A stretch of DNA of 64,000 nt, taken from assembly GCF_023051105.1 (NCBI RefSeq), contig NZ_JALKIL010000015.1, forward strand, positions 1 to 64,000. The letters are read 5' to 3'. The notes under the pieces were generated by a model that worked only from the letters and a program-made list of their open reading frames with translations, was not told the DNA's origin and did not search any database. The DNA is from Anaerobiospirillum sp. NML120449. Lineage in GTDB: Bacteria > Pseudomonadota > Gammaproteobacteria > Enterobacterales > Succinivibrionaceae. Of this stretch, positions 61,507-64,000 are shown one piece after another. How positions within the stretch are numbered: the stretch's first letter is position 1; each line of letters opens with the position of its first letter. Made by a program: the position numbers and the translations under genes.

Positions 61507-62772
61507 TCAGACACGAAATCCGCTGATGGTAATACCCAGCGTGGCCATAATGAGCTTGAGGTCAAACACGCAGGTGTCACTGTAAAAGTCCAGCTGATGC
61601 TCTATATCCTCACGCTGACAGCCAGCAAGAGAGGCCACTTTATTGAAGTTCAGACCATGACGGCACATGTGATTGGCAATTATGAATTTAACCGCAGTCT
61701 GTCCGGGCAGCTCAAACTGCACATCGAGGCTATGCCTTTTGCCTCCTCCTTGCTTTTTCTTCTTTACATAGCGTGGCTCGGCCAGTTCAGTTGACAGGAT
61801 ATCGCTGCTTTTAAAGGTGGAAAGCTGAGTCAGAGCATCAGGCTGTGAAATTGAGCTGTCTGAACTGCCGCGTACAGAGGCACGATCATGACTGGCATCA
61901 GCTGGCGTCATGTCGCCATACTGCGCTTGCCCGCAAACGGCGTCACAATGGCCTGATAAGCCTGGCATTATGGCTCCCGATGATGGAGCAGAATTCGTAT
62001 TTGTGGTGAACAGTGGGAATGACTGGTTATCGTGCTGCCCGATGATTGCAGAATCACAAGATGAGCAGGCATGGTGTGCAGCTGGCTGCAAAGAGGTGCC
62101 ACAGCTTGCAGCAGCTGGTTGTAGTGGCGTGCCACTGCTTGCAGCAGCTGGCTGTAATGGCGTGCCACTGCTTGCAGCAGCTGGCGGTATGGAGGCGCCA
62201 CAGTTTGCAGCAGCTGGCTGTGAGGAAGGGTAATTGGTTAAAAGGCTTGATGATCCTGATGGGTTTTCAGGGGCTTGAACATTGACATTAATGCTATGCG
62301 TACTGTTATCTGGCATTGAGCTGGCCGCAATTGCATTAACAGAGCCCAGGGCATGTTCAGCGGCACTGTCACAGTCTGTAAGTCTGGTCAGTCTGCTCTG
62401 ATCGGTATGCACAGAACCAGCTGAGCCGCGACTGATGGTTTCTGTTCGGGCACCACGGGATCTTATGATTCTGGGCAGGTCCTGCTGTACAGACTTTAGA
62501 AGGTCATCATTGTCAGGATCATCAGGGCTTCCAGTGCACAGATAATTTGCAGGAGCCGGGCATCCTGAGGGTATGAGCTCGTCATAGGACATGGCATGGG
62601 CCATGTCCACTACGGCACTGCGGGCCATTTTGACAGTGTTTTCGAAATTGACACCGTAAGTAACTATGTCCAGGTCCTGTGCATGTATGACTGCACGGTA
62701 ACCGGCATTACTGCCCTGAACTTCACATGGTTCAAAGGTCGCACAGTAGACCTGATAATCCTTCAGTTGCAT
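61507..62772 (-). CDS. HicB-like antitoxin split by a low-complexity insertion
   Basis: A 421-aa protein whose two ends match one HicB antitoxin (about 145 aa in E. coli). Residues 1-75 resemble the RNase-H-like N-terminal domain (DYQVYCATFEP, YRAVIHAQDLDIVTYG, then an amphipathic helix and IPSGCPAP). The last 72 residues resemble the HicB C-terminal HTH, which binds the operator (FELPGQTAVKFIIANHMCRHG, split; then SLAGCQREDIEHQLDFY and LGITISGFRV). Between them about 275 residues of Ser/Ala/Pro/Gln-rich sequence are inserted, including 11-aa tandem repeats (PAAASSGTPLQ) and a basic patch KKKKQGGGKR. The ATG at 62772 is chosen to match the family start, though no ribosome-binding site is seen. 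No HicA toxin gene is adjacent on either side, so it is an orphan, probably a transcription regulator. Confidence 0.72.
   Translation of the reverse strand: MQLKDYQVYCATFEPCEVQGSNAGYRAVIHAQDLDIVTYGVNFENTVKMARSAVVDMAHAMSYDELIPSGCPAPANYLCTGSPDDPDNDDLLKSVQQDLPRIIRSRGARTETISRGSAGSVHTDQSRLTRLTDCDSAAEHALGSVNAIAASSMPDNSTHSINVNVQAPENPSGSSSLLTNYPSSQPAAANCGASIPPAAASSGTPLQPAAASSGTPLQPAAASCGTSLQPAAHHACSSCDSAIIGQHDNQSFPLFTTNTNSAPSSGAIMPGLSGHCDAVCGQAQYGDMTPADASHDRASVRGSSDSSISQPDALTQLSTFKSSDILSTELAEPRYVKKKKQGGGKRHSLDVQFELPGQTAVKFIIANHMCRHGLNFNKVASLAGCQREDIEHQLDFYSDTCVFDLKLIMATLGITISGFRV
62080..62220 (-). repeat. 33-bp tandem repeats in the HicB-like insertion
   Basis: About four copies of a 33-bp unit with the core TTGCAGCAGCTGGCTGTAAT keep the reading frame (11 codons each). 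Confidence 0.85.
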
Positions 62773-62838
62773 TCGTTTAACCAGGCTGTACCCAAAGGTA
62801 AGGGCCAGCCCGTTCTCCCGATGCCGCCGCAGCGGCAA

Positions 62839-63317
62839 ATTAAAATACTGTTACCAGCAGACAGCTCACACCGCAGCAGCCAGAATGCATACGCAGAACA
62901 TACCGCAAAGTATGGTCACGCTGCTGATACTGTCAGTGCAGCTGAATCTGCATCTCTATCAGAAAGCATGGCTCCGTGATAATCACCATATTGTGCAGTA
63001 AATGTGACTGAGCCACGGCCGTCTCCTGGGCGGTAAGCTCCGGTTATAAAATGCTGTTGCAGGCCTTTTCCTTACAGATCGGGCCTGATGTGAATCTTTT
63101 GTCGGTAAGTTATGCAGGAAAGTACAAACCTGCAGGCATGGCGCACCGGTTAAGGCTCCAGTGCCTGTCCATCTTTTCAGCCTATCATAAGTATTACGCC
63201 TGAGTTCCATGGTAATACAAGCTGTCGAAATAACATTAGAGCACTTTGGGATCTGCATCACATACAGGACATTAGATATCAGCATGCCCTGCGATCAAAC
63301 GCCACTGCTGTCCCCGC
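62839..63317. other. Upstream region of the HicB-like gene
   Basis: No gene is convincing. In particular, nothing resembling a HicA toxin (60-80 aa) is present on either strand. Confidence 0.45.
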
Positions 63318-63550
63318 AAAATGTCACAGCCCCACAGGCCTAAGCCCTCGCGTCAAAATCTCATAGCCTCACAGGGCACACCCTTCGCCTCAGAATCTCA
63401 CAGCTTCAAAGGGCACACCCTTCGCCTCAGAATCTCACAATCTCACAGGGCACACCCTTCGCCTCAAAATCTCACAGCCTCACAGGGCTCAGCCTTTGTC
63501 GCAGAATCTAATAGATTCACAGTTCTCGCGCTTCACCTGAAACTCTCGTA
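63318..63550. repeat. 37-bp tandem repeats (six copies plus partial)
   Basis: Head-to-tail copies of a 37-bp unit with the core AATCTCACAGCCTCACAGGG and CACACCCTTCGCCTC, starting at 63318, 63355, 63392, 63429, 63466 and 63503. The middle copies are nearly identical and the outer ones are diverged, as expected for an expanding array. There are no spacers. The unit length equals that of the unrelated array at 4191. Confidence 0.9.
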
Positions 63551-63891
63551 GCCATTCTGATGCCAGAGAGACATGCCCTCAGTCAGTCATTGTCCTCATG
63601 TCCACAATTGCAGTATGCCAACAGTAAAGCTGCTGTGGTACTGATAAATACAAAATATTTTGTAAAGCATATCGTATAAACAGCAAAGCCTGCACAGAGG
63701 CAGGCTTTCAATGGTATTTATCTGCTCCAGTACCGGAGTCGACACTGGCACAGAGCCTGATGCTGTCCTGCACGGCCGGGCAGGCACACAGCGGGGCTGT
63801 GCAGGGCTGGCCATGTAAGGCCGGGCCGGGCTGTCAGGGCAGAGGCATGATGTGTTATCAGGCCATATGAAGTATCAGGTCTGATGGGAGA
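63551..63891. other. Intergenic region
   Basis: No gene is seen. AAAGCCTGC/GCAGGCTTT at about 63686-63709 forms a 9-bp hairpin that may terminate transcription on the minus strand from the gene at the right edge. Confidence 0.4.
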
Positions 63892-64000
63892 TCAGGTCTG
63901 CTGGTGAATTACGCAGGCTACCTGGCAGTCAGGACAGATTTCGATGTAGCCGTAACCCTCGGCAAATTCCTCTACGGTATCCCATTGAATCTGGGCTAAA
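63892..64000 (-). CDS. 3' end of a gene running off the right edge
   Basis: The last 35 codons of a minus-strand gene, ending at a TGA at 63892-63894. The residues include WDTVEEFAEGYGYIEICP, followed by DCQVACVIHQQT. The pattern CPDCQVAC looks like a metal-binding or redox cysteine cluster. Amino-acid content and codon use are gene-like. The family cannot be named from this fragment. Confidence 0.65.
   Translation of the reverse strand, partial: LAQIQWDTVEEFAEGYGYIEICPDCQVACVIHQQT

Noticed and set aside
61237-63317. HicAB toxin-antitoxin pair
   Set aside because: No 60-80-aa HicA-like frame was found on either strand next to the HicB-like gene.

Overview
This looks like a chromosomal window from a gammaproteobacterium. 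The 6S RNA keeps enterobacterial sequence blocks, the tRNA-Ser(GGA) is close to the E. coli one, and the cytosine methyltransferase core (Dcm family) and YbjD/OLD-type TOPRIM domain also resemble E. coli. Flagellins, SLAC1/TDT and NhaD-type transporters, low coding density (roughly 60 %, about half if the 13-kb gene is left out) and alanine-rich extensions would suit an anaerobic gut lineage such as Succinivibrionaceae. That placement is inference.

Layout. 0.9-4.4 kb: a metallophosphoesterase with a coupled small ORF, 6S RNA, and a tyrosine-recombinase-like protein that has lost its catalytic residues and has a 37-bp tandem array just upstream. 4.4-11.3 kb: long gene-poor stretches around an O6-alkylguanine-DNA alkyltransferase-like protein, a MutT-type Nudix hydrolase and a lipoprotein. 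11.6-15.6 kb: a 1320-aa Dcm-family methyltransferase with AT-hooks and long low-complexity tails. 17.6-25.2 kb: an NSS sodium symporter, a 3-kb gene desert, tRNA-Ser, a truncated GPH sugar transporter and a SLAC1/TDT carrier. 26.7-39.9 kb: a single 4392-aa gene whose two ends match the YbjD/OLD family, with about 3000 acidic repeat residues between them. 40.1-43.7 kb: three tandem flagellins. 44.2-46.8 kb: an NhaD-like antiporter and a six-helix membrane protein. 49.1-62.8 kb: a DIP1984-family protein, an orphan JetD (Wadjet subunit D) homologue with altered TOPRIM acids, a 985-aa disordered protein, a small repeat-born ORF, two DUF805 membrane proteins with low-complexity tails, and a HicB-like antitoxin split by a long insertion. 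A gene fragment runs off the right edge.

Two themes connect the window. Conserved domains (Dcm, YbjD, HicB, DUF805, TDT, NhaD) repeatedly carry long low-complexity insertions or tails. Several proteins from DNA-processing or defence families (recombinase, JetD, YbjD) have lost part of their catalytic residues while keeping a long open frame, which suggests they now do something else. The strongest candidates for undescribed biology are the giant YbjD-like TOPRIM protein and the orphan JetD. No complete Wadjet, restriction-modification or toxin-antitoxin system is visible. Transcription units are mostly single genes ending in clear hairpin terminators.
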